Source: Roseitranquillus sp963776845 (GTDB lineage Bacteria; Pseudomonadota; Alphaproteobacteria; Rhodobacterales; Rhodobacteraceae). Taken from it: a stretch of DNA of 64,000 nucleotides. The position numbers and the translations under genes were made by a program. Where the stretch lies: positions 1 through 64,000 of the forward strand of contig CAVZOJ010000001.1 in NCBI GenBank assembly GCA_963776845.1. The letters run 5' to 3'. Positions 35,563 to 44,388 of this stretch are shown here, piece after piece (the first letter of the stretch is position 1; every line of letters begins with the position of its first letter). The notes beneath the pieces are model-generated. The model had not been told where the DNA came from and did no database searches. It saw only the letters and a list, made by a program, of their open reading frames with translations.

Positions 35563-37381
35563 TCCGCGTGCGCGACTGGCATCCCGCGACGCGGTCGTCG
35601 CGTCGAGACCTGGCGCTGACGCGGCGACAGCCGGACGAGACACAGTCTGGGCGGCTCAGGACTCCAGCACCTTGCGCCGGGCCTCGTACTCCTCGGGGTC
35701 GATCTCGCCTCGCGCGAGCCGCTCCTTGAGGATGTCGAGCGCGTCGGGGCGCCGGCTCTTCTGATCCCGCTCCATCAGCCAGCGGACGCCCAGCACGACG
35801 GCGGCGATGATCGCGCCCCAGAAGACGAGCATCATGAGCCCGCCGAGCAGGCCGAAGCCGCCGCCCCACATCATGTGGCCGTAGCCGTCCTCCCAGCCTG
35901 GCTGGGCATGGGCGTGCGCCGGAACGGCGCCGAGGAGCGCGAGTGCGACAGGTGCGATGGTTCGTTTCATGGGATTCTCCCTTCGCTGGTGTGTTTCCAT
36001 TTCCAGATGACCCCGCCAGCGGCAGGCTCAAGGTGGCGGCGAGCCCGCCTCCGGCGCGATTGGCGAGCCTGAGATCGCCGCCATGCGCCTGGGCGATCGT
36101 CCGCGCGATCGAGAGGCCGAGGCCGGTGCCGCCGGTCTCGCGGCTGCGCGACACCTCGAGGCGGACGAAGGGGTCGAAGGCGCGGTCGAGATCTTCCTCA
36201 GGAATGCCCGGGCCGCGGTCGGCGACGATGATCCGCGCCTCCTCGCCTGTGGCTTCGAGGCTCACCTCCGCACCGCCGCCGTAGCGGCAGGCATTGTCGA
36301 CGAGGTTGCGCAGCGCGCGGCGCAGCGCCGTCGGGCGCACCCGGACCACCGTTCCCGGCTCGGCCGAAAGTGCCACCGAGGTGCCCGTTTCCTCGATCTC
36401 CCTCTGGAGGTCGGCGAGGAGCGCGGCGAGGTCCACCGGCTCCGACGCCTCGGCGACGGTCACGCCGCGCGCGAACGACAGGGTCGCCTCGACCATCTCC
36501 CGCATCTCCTCGATCGTAGCGATCAGCCGCTCGCGCGTCTCGTCATCGTCGACCATCTCGGCCCGCACCCGCATCGCCGTCAGCGGCGAGCGGAGATCAT
36601 GGCCGAGCGCGGCGAGGAGTTGCGTGCGGTCCGAGACGAACCGGGTCAGTCGGTCCTGCATCCGATTGAACGCCGCCGTCAGCTCGCGGACCTCCTCCGG
36701 CCCCGCTTCGGGCAGCGGCGCCACGTCCTCGCCGCGGCCGAGCCGGTCCGCCGCGGCGGCCAGCCGGGCGAGCGGCCCGGTGATCCGGCTCAGCAGGAAC
36801 CAGGCCGCCGCGCCGAGCGTCGCCGCCGCCGTCACCAGGAAGCTGACCGTCGCCGCCCAAGGCCACTGCAGCGGCGGCCGGTGAAAGCGCGTCGCGACGT
36901 TCAGCCAGCCGCCGTCGCCGAGCGCGATCGACAGCCGCATCTCGATCGCTGTGAGCGGCACGCCCATCATCTCGCGGTGCATCCGCGCCATTCTCGGCGG
37001 CACGTCGCGCCGTGACGCCACCTCGTGCAGCTCTACCCGAACCTCCCTATCCGAACCGTCGCCGAGTAGATCCCGAACGCGCGCCGCGATCGCCCGGCCG
37101 TCGCCATGATCGTGGTCGACGAGCGGCTCCGGGCCGGCGCCGAACCGGACGAGCGGGGAGTCCGCGGCGCGCAGGATCGACGGGTGCAGGTCCTCCGGCG
37201 CCTCCTCCAGCAGCAGCGCCACGTTGGCCGCCCGTCCCGCCGCCTCGAGCCCCAGCGCCGCCCGCACAGCAAGGCCGCGCTCGTCGAAGAAGAGCCACAG
37301 GCTGACCGCCTGCGCCGCGAGGAGCGCGCCGAGGATCAAGAGCACGAGCTGCGTCCTGAGTTTCCGCGGGCGCCAACTCAT
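35522..37381 (-). CDS. Sensor histidine kinase, two-membrane-segment type
   Basis: ATG 37381 overlaps the regulator stop. Membrane segment 1 at residues 9-30, a periplasmic loop with a DHDHGDG stretch (candidate metal site), segment 2 near 180-200, HAMP, then AALGHDLRSPLTAMR with the phosphorylated His, NLVDNACRYGG (N box), VADRGPGIPEEDL (G1) and GGTGLGLSIARTI (G2). Kinase homology ends near 36010; after SLPLAG the frame runs on another 160 codons to 35522, across the SHOCT gene in the same orientation. That tail is low-complexity and probably results from a lost stop. OmpR partner and location suggest metal sensing. Confidence 0.85.
   Translation of the reverse strand: MSWRPRKLRTQLVLLILGALLAAQAVSLWLFFDERGLAVRAALGLEAAGRAANVALLLEEAPEDLHPSILRAADSPLVRFGAGPEPLVDHDHGDGRAIAARVRDLLGDGSDREVRVELHEVASRRDVPPRMARMHREMMGVPLTAIEMRLSIALGDGGWLNVATRFHRPPLQWPWAATVSFLVTAAATLGAAAWFLLSRITGPLARLAAAADRLGRGEDVAPLPEAGPEEVRELTAAFNRMQDRLTRFVSDRTQLLAALGHDLRSPLTAMRVRAEMVDDDETRERLIATIEEMREMVEATLSFARGVTVAEASEPVDLAALLADLQREIEETGTSVALSAEPGTVVRVRPTALRRALRNLVDNACRYGGGAEVSLEATGEEARIIVADRGPGIPEEDLDRAFDPFVRLEVSRSRETGGTGLGLSIARTIAQAHGGDLRLANRAGGGLAATLSLPLAGSSGNGNTPAKGESHETNHRTCRTRAPRRRSGARPCPARLGGRLRPHDVGRRLRPARRAHDARLLGRDHRRRRAGRPLADGAGSEEPAPRRARHPQGAARARRDRPRGVRGPAQGAGVLSRPDCVSSGCRRVSARSRRDDRVAGCQSRTRIRSRRPRSRGSRR
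35656..35970 (-). CDS. SHOCT-domain membrane protein
   Basis: 104 aa. Signal peptide (VALALLGAVPAHAHA), a Gly/Met/Trp-rich stretch (YGHMMWGGGFG), one helix (LLGGLMMLVFWGAIIAAVVLGV), then a C-terminal SHOCT motif: DALDILKERLARGEIDPEEYEARRKVL. Common beside copper-responsive systems in this group; role unknown. ATG 35970 has GGGAGA upstream. Overlapped by the overrun of the kinase frame. Confidence 0.85.
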   Translation of the reverse strand: MKRTIAPVALALLGAVPAHAHAQPGWEDGYGHMMWGGGFGLLGGLMMLVFWGAIIAAVVLGVRWLMERDQKSRRPDALDILKERLARGEIDPEEYEARRKVLES

Positions 37382-38102
37382 GGCACGTCCCGCACGTCGG
37401 TGGTCAGGCTGTAGCCGCCGCCGCGGACGGTGGTGATGATCTCGGGCGCGCCCGGGTCGCGCTCGATCTTGCGGCGCAGCCGGCTGACCTGGTTGTCGAT
37501 GGTGCGGTCGAAGACGTGCGCCTCGCGCCCCGAGGTGAGGTCGAGCAGCTGGTCGCGGCTCAGCACGAAGCGCGGCCGGTCGAGGAACACCGTCAGCAGC
37601 TTGAACTCGGCGCTGGTCAGCGGCACCTCGAGCCCGTCCTCGCCGATCAGGACGCGGCGGTCGGTGTCGAGCACCCAGGGGCCGAATGCCACCCGCCGGC
37701 CGGTCAGCGCGCCGGCGCTCCGCTCCGGCCGCTCGGCGCGGCGCAGGATCGCCTTGATCCGCGCCAGCAGCTCGCGCGGGTTGAACGGCTTCGGCAGGTA
37801 GTCGTCGGCGCCGATCTCGAGGCCGACGATGCGGTCGGTCTCCTCGCCGAGCGCGGTCAAGCAGCAGGATCGGCGTCGTCCCCTCGGCCGAGAGCCGGCG
37901 GCAAGACCGAGAGCCCGTCCTCGCCCGGCATCATCACGTCGAGCACGATCAGGTCGAACCGCCCGGCGCGCAGCTTCGCGTCCATCTCGACGGCGTCCCG
38001 CGCCGCGGTCGCCCGCATCCCGTTGCGCTCGAGATAGCGCGTCACCGCGTCGCGGATCTCGCGGTGGTCGTCGACGACGAGGATGTGCGGGGTCTCGGTC
38101 AT
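37378..38102 (-). pseudogene. OmpR-family response regulator, two one-base insertions
   Basis: ATG 38102: HILVVDDHREIRDAV (acidic pair), LIVLDVMMPGEDGLSV (phosphoacceptor Asp), then a break near 37908. A second break near 37863 restores the frame at LTALGEETDRIVGLEIGADDYLPKPFNPRELLARI, with the conserved Lys. The C-terminus is a full winged-helix DNA-binding domain (LTSAEFKLLTVFLDRP, DNQVSRLRRKIERDP, TTVRGGGYSL). Removing one T at each point rebuilds the canonical receiver (SVCRRLSAEGTTPILLLTAL), so the two errors together look technical or very recent. Precedes the kinase with ATGA overlap. Confidence 0.85.
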
Positions 38103-38146
38103 TGCTTCTCTCTACCGTCCCGGCAGCGTCCTGCATCCGCAGATTT

Positions 38147-38173
38147 GTCGCGGCGCGTCACGAAGGCCGCGAC
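38147..38173. promoter_or_regulatory. Inverted repeat between regulator and EF-hand gene
   Basis: GTCGCGGC and GCCGCGAC, perfect 8-base arms, 11-base spacer, in the 170-base divergent region. Flanked by a second, looser pair (tttgtcgc, gcgacaca). A candidate binding site for the adjacent OmpR-type regulator. A TTGACC at 38224 could be the -35 of the EF-hand gene. Confidence 0.45.
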
Positions 38174-38276
38174 TTGCGACACACCGATACAATTCTCTCT
38201 CGATCCGGCACGCTGCTGCGACATTGACCGCCCAGATCGAGAACATCGCAATCGAATCCGAAACCGAAGAGGTGAG

Positions 38277-38801
38277 ATGATGAAACGCGACTGGATCCTG
38301 GCACTCGGCCTTGCGACCACGACGGCGCTCGGCGGCGCCATCGCGATTCCTGCGCTGGCGCACGGCCCGGGCGACGAGCACGGTCGCGAGATGGGCGGCG
38401 ACCACGGCGGCATGATGGAGATGATGCAGGCCTTCGACGCCGACGCCGATGGCACTGTGACGTCCGACGAACTCCGCACCGGCCTCGAAGGCCGCCTCTC
38501 CGAGTATGACGCCGACGGCGATGGCACCCTCTCGATCGACGAGTTCGAGGCGCTGCATTCCGCGATGATCCGCGAGCACATGGTCGACCGCTTCCAGCAT
38601 CTCGACAACGACGGCGACGGCGAGATCACGGCCGAGGAGATCGCCGCACCGGCCGACCGGATGCAGCGCATGCAGCAGAGGCGAGAGCAGATGATGCAGT
38701 CCACCCCCGGCCAACAGCCCGAGCGAGGCCCCGCCATGATGCAGGACATGGAGCAAGGCGAGATGGAGGGCATGATGGAGAACGACGCCGCCGACCAGTG
38801 A
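38277..38801 (+). CDS. EF-hand domain protein, periplasmic, Met/His-rich
   Basis: 174 aa from ATG 38277 (or 38280). Signal peptide to GGAIAIPALAHG. A GDEHGREMGGDHGGMMEMM stretch precedes three EF-hand loops: DADADGTVTSDE, DADGDGTLSIDE and DNDGDGEITAEE, each with the D-x-D-x-D/G-x12-E ligand pattern. The C-terminus is Met/Gln-rich (MQRMQQRREQMMQ). Such proteins bind Ca2+ through the loops; the Met/His stretches suggest copper or silver too. Divergent from the two-component operon, so a likely target of it. Confidence 0.88.
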   Translation: MMKRDWILALGLATTTALGGAIAIPALAHGPGDEHGREMGGDHGGMMEMMQAFDADADGTVTSDELRTGLEGRLSEYDADGDGTLSIDEFEALHSAMIREHMVDRFQHLDNDGDGEITAEEIAAPADRMQRMQQRREQMMQSTPGQQPERGPAMMQDMEQGEMEGMMENDAADQ

Positions 38802-38867
38802 ACCAGCAGGCAGGCAGGCGCCGTCCGTTCACCCGCGCCCGCAGCCTCCGAACGAAGGGACCAGCCG

Positions 38868-39254
38868 ATGAGCTACACGATCGACCGAACCGTGACCGAC
38901 GCGGACTTCGACGCGGTGGACGAGCGGCTGCGCGCCGCCCTTGCCGAGCGCGGCTTCGGCGTGCTGACCGAGATCGACGTCAAGGCGACGATGAAGAAAA
39001 AGCTCGACGCCGACTTGGAGGCCTACCGCATCCTCGGCGCCTGCAACCCGGAGATGGCGCTGAAGGCGATCGGGATCGAGCCGCGGGTCGGGGCGATGCT
39101 GCCCTGCAACGTCATTCTCCGGCAGGTCGGAGCCGACGTCGAGATCAGCGCGGTCGACCCCGTTGCCTCGATGCAAGCGATCGCCAATGACGACCTTGCG
39201 GTCCTCGCCGCCGAGGTGCGCGACATGCTTGTCGAGGCGGTCCAGGCGGCCTGA
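38868..39254 (+). CDS. DUF302 family protein
   Basis: 128 aa, cytosolic by sequence. Typical DUF302: MSYTIDRTVTDADFDAVDERLRAALAERGFGVLTEIDV in pieces, KKKLDADLEAYRILGACNPEMALKAI, LLPCNVI-like (AMLPCNVILRQ). Family function unknown; often found with sulfur, thioredoxin or metal genes. Follows the EF-hand gene by 66 bases in the same direction. Confidence 0.88.
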   Translation: MSYTIDRTVTDADFDAVDERLRAALAERGFGVLTEIDVKATMKKKLDADLEAYRILGACNPEMALKAIGIEPRVGAMLPCNVILRQVGADVEISAVDPVASMQAIANDDLAVLAAEVRDMLVEAVQAA

Positions 39255-39340
39255 TCGCGAGGCGGTCGGCGGCCGAAGCGCCTTGACGGCGCGGCGGCGT
39301 TGCGCCCGTGTCGTGGCGAGTGAAGCGTGGGCTCACGGCG

Positions 39341-39986
39341 ATGTCGCTCTGGATCAAGGTGCTGGCGGCGCTCCTCGCCCTCGGCATTGGCGCCTGGCTC
39401 CTCTGGGGACCGGCCGATCTCGCTCAAGTGGTCACGGCCGAGCGGATCGAGCGGCTGGTCGCTCGCGCCGGCATCTGGGGCCCGCTCGCCGTCGTCGGCC
39501 TGATGACCCTCGCCGTGGTGATGAGCCCGATCCCGAGCGCCGATCGCAATGGCCGCCGGCGCTGGCTACGGCCAATTCTGGGGCACGGTCTACGTGCTGG
39601 TCGGCGCCGAGCTCGGCGCGCTGATCGCCTTCGGCATCGCCCGCGCCCTCGGTCGCGAGCCGCTGCGCCGCTGGTTCGGCGACCGAGTCGATGCCGGCCT
39701 TCTCGGCTCCCAGAACGCCCTGACCGCGACGGTCTTCCTCAGCCGGCTGATGCCGTTCGTGTCGTTCGACCTGATCAGCTACGCCGCCGGCCTCAGCTGC
39801 CTGCGCTTCTGGCGCTTTGCGCTGGCGACGCTCGCGGGCATCATCCCGGCAAGCTTCCTGCTCGCGCATCTCGGCACCACCGCGGCCGACTGCGACATGG
39901 AGGCCGCCACGTGGGCCGTGCTCGCCATCGGCCTCTTCACCGGAGCGCCACTCCTCTGGGCAGCACTCCGCGGCCGGCGCAAGTGA
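39341..39986 (+). pseudogene. TVP38/TMEM64-type VTT-domain membrane protein, frameshifted
   Basis: Start at ATG 39341 (GTG 39308 possible). MSLWIKVLAALLALGIGAWLLW, AGIWGPLAVVGLMTLAVVMSPIPSA, then a break at about 39540. The other frame continues IAMAAGAGYGQFWGTVYVLVGAELGALIAFGIARALGREPLRRWFG, SRLMPFVSFDLISYAAGL and two more helices to 39986. Loss of two bases at the PIPSAPIA motif explains it. Intact VTT (SNARE-associated/DedA-like) proteins are ~210 aa, matching the repaired length. Confidence 0.8.
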
Positions 39987-40108
39987 GGGTCTCGCCCTCG
40001 CGCTGCGCGACTTCGGGGCACCCACGCCGCCGCGCTTCCTCGCCGCCTTCCTGATTCGGCTGCGGGGTCCTCACCGGCGTCGCCTGGGCGCTCCTGCTCT
40101 GGCTCGAG

Positions 40109-40426
40109 ATGGCGACCGGCGCCTATCCGCCCGACGCCTACTACACCGTGCGGACGACCTACGCGATCGACCTCGGGATCATCGCGCCGGGCTGCCTCGC
40201 CGCGGGGGTCACGCTGCTGAAGGGCTGGCGCTGGGGACTTGCACTTGCCGTGCCGCTTCTCGCGATCGCCGCGCTGCTCCTGCCGATGATGGCGCTCCAG
40301 ACCGTCATGAAGCTCCGCGCGGGCGTGGCCTTCGGCCCCGAGGCCGCCGCGCCATTCGTCTGGTTCCTGCTCGTGTCCGCGGGCGCGACCTGTTTTCTCT
40401 GGCGCCTCGCACGGAAGACGTCGTGA
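40109..40426 (+). CDS. Small integral membrane protein, N-terminus uncertain
   Basis: 105 aa with three hydrophobic helices (IIAPGCLAAGVTLLKGWRWGLALAVPLLAIAALLLPMMAL in pieces; FVWFLLVSAGATCFLWRLA). The upstream codons VLTGVAWALLLWLE in the same frame extend the protein back to about 40058, where TGA intervenes; another frame there reads PPRFLAAFLIRLRG, so a base is probably lost near 40063 and the true start is upstream, near the end of the VTT gene. No family recognised. Confidence 0.5.
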   Translation: MATGAYPPDAYYTVRTTYAIDLGIIAPGCLAAGVTLLKGWRWGLALAVPLLAIAALLLPMMALQTVMKLRAGVAFGPEAAAPFVWFLLVSAGATCFLWRLARKTS

Positions 40427-40884
40427 CCGAGGACCCCTTCACTCTCTTAGCACGGGCCGCGCCGACGCAGACGGCGGCCCCAACCGCGCAGGAGCCGACA
40501 CAGCTATCCAGCCCCCTCGCTGCGCAGCGTTGGGCTTCGGATTGCGGGCGTGAGCGCCGAGTGCTGATGGTGTGGCCGCTCCGGGCGGCGGCGCATGAGC
40601 ATCTCGATCCGTGGCGCTCCTGCCCGGCCTCCGGTCGTGACGGTGCCGCGTTCAGGATGTCAATGATGGCGAGGCGACGGCGAACAACCGGTATGGGTGT
40701 TGCTGGGTTAAATCTTCGCAGCTGCGGCAGATGACCGGTCCTGGCGCACCGCGACCGACGCGGCCCGCTCGGCGTGGACCGAGTAGGTCGCCAGCGAAAG
40801 TCCGCTACGGTGAAATCCACCGATTCTTTCGCTGCCGCAGAGAATTCACGCTTTCCGCCCTACACGTCGGTTGTGCCGGTGATC

Positions 40885-40980
40885 AAAGACGGCCCAAAGC
40901 TTCCTTTCGCCGACGCGGACGGCCGCCGCTGCGCCGCATCGTTCCCGGACATTCGTGCCTGGCGCAGCGAAGGCAGATCG
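40885..40980 (+). repeat. Dispersed intergenic repeat, copy 4
   Basis: Core gccgcatcgttcccggacat followed by tcgtgcctggcgcagcgaag. Best match to copy 7 (51790-51895), which reads gccgcattgttctcggacat followed by tcgtgccgggtgcagcg. Confidence 0.65.
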
Positions 40981-41069
40981 AACTGGCGACAGTCTCTTCA
41001 CGCGCCATCTCGGCGTACTGCTGCGAGGTGTCACGTTGAGAGACAGAGGGGGCATCTGAAGTGGAGGAG

Positions 41070-41150
41070 ATGGTCGGAAGCAACAAGAAGCCCTCGCCGG
41101 ACGAGAAGATCGCCGAGAGCGCGGAGGCGCTCGAGGAGCAAAACGAGTAG
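41070..41150 (+). CDS. Possible small protein or remnant
   Basis: 26 codons: MVGSNKKPSPDEKIAE then SAEALEEQNE. Codons are strongly G/C-ending as in real genes of this window, unlike the surroundings. GGAGGAG lies immediately upstream, closer than usual. No family recognised; could be the end of a lost gene. Confidence 0.25.
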   Translation: MVGSNKKPSPDEKIAESAEALEEQNE

Positions 41151-41384
41151 GTCAGCCGTAGAAATACCTCGCGACATGAACGGACCTGAGATGGCAGCAA
41201 GCCTTCCAAGGCCTCGTCAGGCTACAGGAGCGTCTGCTCCCCGCTCCCGCAGATTTCCGCCGCGCGGCAGATCGTGAACTACCGCAGGATTGTCCGGCCG
41301 AAGCTCGAATGCGTCCGACCGACGACGGCGCACCCGACGCAGCCGTGGCAGGATGAGGCCACCTGCAATCCAGAGGAGCCTCTA

Positions 41385-41687
41385 ATGTTCATCGCTGTCG
41401 TCGACTTCCGCACCGCTCCCGCAGACCGCGAAACCGCGCTCGCCGTCCTCAAGGCCGAGGCGCCGGTGGTCCGTGCCATGTCCGGCAACCGCACCTTTCG
41501 GCCGCACGTTGACCCGACCGATCCCGCGCTCCTCGGCGTGCTGCACGAATGGGACCGCGAGGAGGACTTCGCCGCCTATCTCGCCTCACCTGGGTTCATC
41601 CGCTCAGGGCAGAGGCTAAGGGAACTGATGAGCGACCTGCCGTCGAGCCGACGCTACCGTGCCGAGCTGGCCGAGGAGATACGTTGA
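41385..41687 (+). CDS. Antibiotic biosynthesis monooxygenase (ABM) domain protein
   Basis: 100 aa. Ferredoxin-like ABM fold: MFIAVVDFRTAPADRETALAVLKAEAPVVRAMSGNRTFRPHVDP in pieces, then LGVLHEWDREEDFAAYLASPGF and a final helix. Quinol monooxygenase-type or heme-degrading-type members act as small dimers; no haem ligand is evident. GGAG upstream of the ATG. Followed by an AraC regulator in the same direction. Confidence 0.85.
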   Translation: MFIAVVDFRTAPADRETALAVLKAEAPVVRAMSGNRTFRPHVDPTDPALLGVLHEWDREEDFAAYLASPGFIRSGQRLRELMSDLPSSRRYRAELAEEIR

Positions 41688-41744
41688 GAGCGGCCGCGCG
41701 CGCCTTCAGGATGCGCGCGGCCACCGTTCGCCCATGATCGCGGC

Positions 41745-42512
41745 ATGACACCCGAGGCGTACACCGTATCGCGGACATTTCCGGCAGAGCCGCCGCGGGA
41801 GATCATGATGGATCGCCACTACCTGCTCTGGTCGGCCAGCGGCACGCTCCGGATGGAGGCCGGGGATAGGGCCTGGACCCTGCCGCCCGCCCGCGCCGCG
41901 CTGATCGCGGCTCACCGGCCGATCCGCATCCACTTGCCGGGACCGGTGACCGCTTGCTCGGCGCTCTTCAGCCCGGGCTTCGTGCCCGATCCGCCTGCCG
42001 CATTGCGGGTCTTCGACATGACGCCGCTCGCCCGGGCGCTGCTGCTGGAATGTCGTGACTTCGGGCCGGAGGGCCGACCGCTCGACGATCACGGTCGACT
42101 CCTCTTCCGCACGCTCGCCGCAGTCACCTGGAAGCTGGCACTGCGGCCGACCTCCGCCGTGATGCCGCTCGGCCGCAGCCCGGCGCTCCTACGGGCGCTG
42201 GCGCTGACCGAGGCACAGCTGAGAGAGGCGGCGCCGAGTTTCGAGGAGATCGCGGCAGAGGTGGCTGTATCGCCGCGGTCGCTCGCCCGGCGGTTCGAGG
42301 CGGAACTCGGGATGACCTGGCGCCAGGCGCTGCGGCGGATGCGGATGATCCGTGCGGTCGAAGCGCTGGCCGCCTCTTCCGCCCCGGTTACGACGATCGC
42401 GTTCGAGGTCGGCTACGGATCGCTCTCGGCCTTCAACGCGGCGTTCCGCGACTTCGCGGGAGTAACGCCGAGCGCGTATCGCACCAGCTTTCGCGAAGGG
42501 CCGCCGCCGTAG
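41745..42512 (+). CDS. AraC family transcriptional regulator
   Basis: 255 aa. N-terminal cupin-like sensing half (HYLLWSASGTLRMEAGDRAW, LPPARAALIAAHRPIRIHLPG), C-terminal pair of helix-turn-helix motifs (SFEEIAAEVAVSPRSLARRFEAELGMTW and TTIAFEVGYGSLSAFNAAFRDFAGVTPSAYR in pieces). Probably regulates the ABM gene just upstream or its own operon; the sequence does not show the target. Confidence 0.92.
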   Translation: MTPEAYTVSRTFPAEPPREIMMDRHYLLWSASGTLRMEAGDRAWTLPPARAALIAAHRPIRIHLPGPVTACSALFSPGFVPDPPAALRVFDMTPLARALLLECRDFGPEGRPLDDHGRLLFRTLAAVTWKLALRPTSAVMPLGRSPALLRALALTEAQLREAAPSFEEIAAEVAVSPRSLARRFEAELGMTWRQALRRMRMIRAVEALAASSAPVTTIAFEVGYGSLSAFNAAFRDFAGVTPSAYRTSFREGPPP

Positions 42513-42733
42513 GAGCCGATGCGCCCCGATACGCGAGCCTCCCATCACGCGCAGCATCAAAGGGTTAACTAGACCGGCCCTGAACTGCCGTTGAGCGACC
42601 CACCCGGATGCCGCGCTGTAGCGGCAAAAACGGTCTTTCATCGCCGCTGTGGCGACGCCACGGGTTCCACGTCGATGTGGTCCACGCATGCTGGCGCTGA
42701 GTTGGTCGTAGGATGGCACGCCGAGACGCGCCC

Positions 42734-43741
42734 TCAGAGGACGCAAGCCTCCTGGCTGATCCTGTAGGTGTCTATGATCCTGCCATTGGGGTGCGATAGT
42801 TGATCTCGACCGCGCCCCGCGCGCGATGTCGCGGCCGAACATCTCCGGCGCGCATTGGATCCTGCGAGGGTCGCTTCGAAGTCGGCCATCCGCGATGTCG
42901 CGCTCGACGTCGTAGGTGATGTGAAGCGTCGACCCCTCGGCCTCGATTGGTGCCGAAATGCGTGGTGCGCCAGTGCCGCGACGCATTCGACGAGACCACG
43001 ACATAGTCGGTGTGCTTGCTCGGAAATTTGCCCACCTTGCCGCCGCAACGCTCGATTTCCGACACGATGAAGCTGCGAGTGCCCATGCGCATCGGCCCGG
43101 TCAGAACGAAGCAGCGCCCTGCGATCTCGATCCTGCCAGGGTCGGTGGTCGGTTCGATCAGCTGCGCGGTGTTGCCGATGTTGGGCACCCCGGTATCGAT
43201 GAAGTGATTCCTCCGCCGTCAGCACCTGATCGGCCAGCGCGGCCTCGACCGCGCGGCGCAGGTCGGCGAAGGGCGCCGACTCCATCAGCTCCGCGCTCTC
43301 GTGAAACCGCGCCAGGATCGCCCCGGCTTCCGCCTCGAGCACGCGGCCGTCGCAGACGATGCCGGCGCAGAAGTCCAGGAACTCGTTGGCCTCGTCGTTG
43401 AGCGACCAGTCCTGCGCCGCCTCGAGCTCGTCGTGCTTGACCGCGATCACCTCGCGCATCTGCGCAACCATGTCGGCCTCCGAATCGAAGCAACGTGCCC
43501 GGATGTCCTCGGCGAGATCGGAGGCATCGGCATCGACGAAGAACTCCTGAAAGCGCTCGGCCTCGGCGAGAATGGCGTCCTCCTCGCCCGGCTCGATGCG
43601 CCGACTCGACAGCGCGCCGGCGAGGAAGCCGATCCAATAGACCTCGCGCTCGCGCGCCATCGCCTCTCGATGGATCTCGTTGTGCATGGTCTCGCGCTGG
43701 CGCTCCTCGAGCAGCATGCGCGCGCGCTCGGACAATCCCAT
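42734..43741 (-). pseudogene. TerB-like plus BRCT-like composite protein, frameshifted
   Basis: ATG 43741 (MGLSERARMLLEER). The first ~180 residues are helical and acidic (AGALSSRRIEPGEEDAILAEAERF, CAGIVCDGRVLEAEAGAILARF), a TerB/tellurite-type repeat. Near 43200 the frame breaks; the next reads IEIAGRCFVLTGPMRMGTRSFI and VSEIERCGGKVGKFPSKHTDYVVVSS, a BRCT domain. More breaks follow, and the end reads AVEINYRTPNGRIIDTYRIS to 42734, which resembles the start of a WYL-type strand pair. Intact it would be about 330 aa. Confidence 0.6.
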
Positions 43742-44019
43742 TGGCTCCCCCCCGAAAATCACCTGGTCAAGGCTCCGGCTCGCCCCTTGGCACAAGAGTC
43801 GCCCGGCGCGGAAATCCTTCAGGCGTGTCTGGCGGGACCGCGCGCGGCAGGCAAGCCGCGCCGCCCCATGCAGTTAATGCACGCCGCTCGAGAGAGTGGA
43901 GAGATCCACCAGCTGCGCCACCCTACGCACCGACAGCTCCTGGCGGTCGAGGAGCGCCTGGAGACGCATCAGCGCGTCGCGCGGACCAGCCCCCCGCACG
44001 CGGCAGGTTGCAGGACGTG

Positions 44020-44160
44020 AAGACAAAGGCGGTGTCGATGTTGGCGGCGATGAGTTGCATCTGGCGGTCCGTGCCCGGCGCGCGGCGCTTGACGAGGCTC
44101 TTGCGCGACAGCACGCGGCTCGCAGCGGGCCGGACGCGGTCCAGGAGCAGCCAGTCTCGA
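44020..44160 (-). pseudogene. Fragment of ribosome biogenesis GTPase RsgA
   Basis: One frame reads SRVLSRKSLVKRRAPG then TDRQMQLIAANIDTAFVFTSCN, the block joining the OB domain to the GTPase domain of RsgA. Neither the G-domain nor the zinc C-terminus follows; the next bases encode unrelated sequence (LMRLQALLDRQELSVRRVAQLVDLSTL). It is a ~45-codon scar of a lost gene, or of a chromosomal copy recombined here. Confidence 0.5.
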
Positions 44161-44388
44161 TGCGGACTGCCCTCGGACGCTCAGATGGCGCTGGGTGAGA
44201 TACCGACGAGCCACGGATCGCGGCATTCCGGCATTTGCTGCTCGCGCAGGCCGAGGCAGAGGGCGTCTTGCCGAAACATCTGCCGCAAGCCGGCGCCGTG
44301 AAATTCCCGCCGTCGTTCATGATTGCCGCGCCACCTATCATGATGCAGTCTTCAAGCCCGGCATCCCAACAATTCCCTCGTCCCGAAT

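Larger units (their letters stand above)
40427..41384. other. Long intergenic region with a dispersed repeat
   Basis: Almost 1 kb without a solid gene. Contains a dispersed repeat copy (40885-40980) and a possible 26-codon small frame at 41070-41150. Marks the end of the metal-stress island. Confidence 0.5.
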
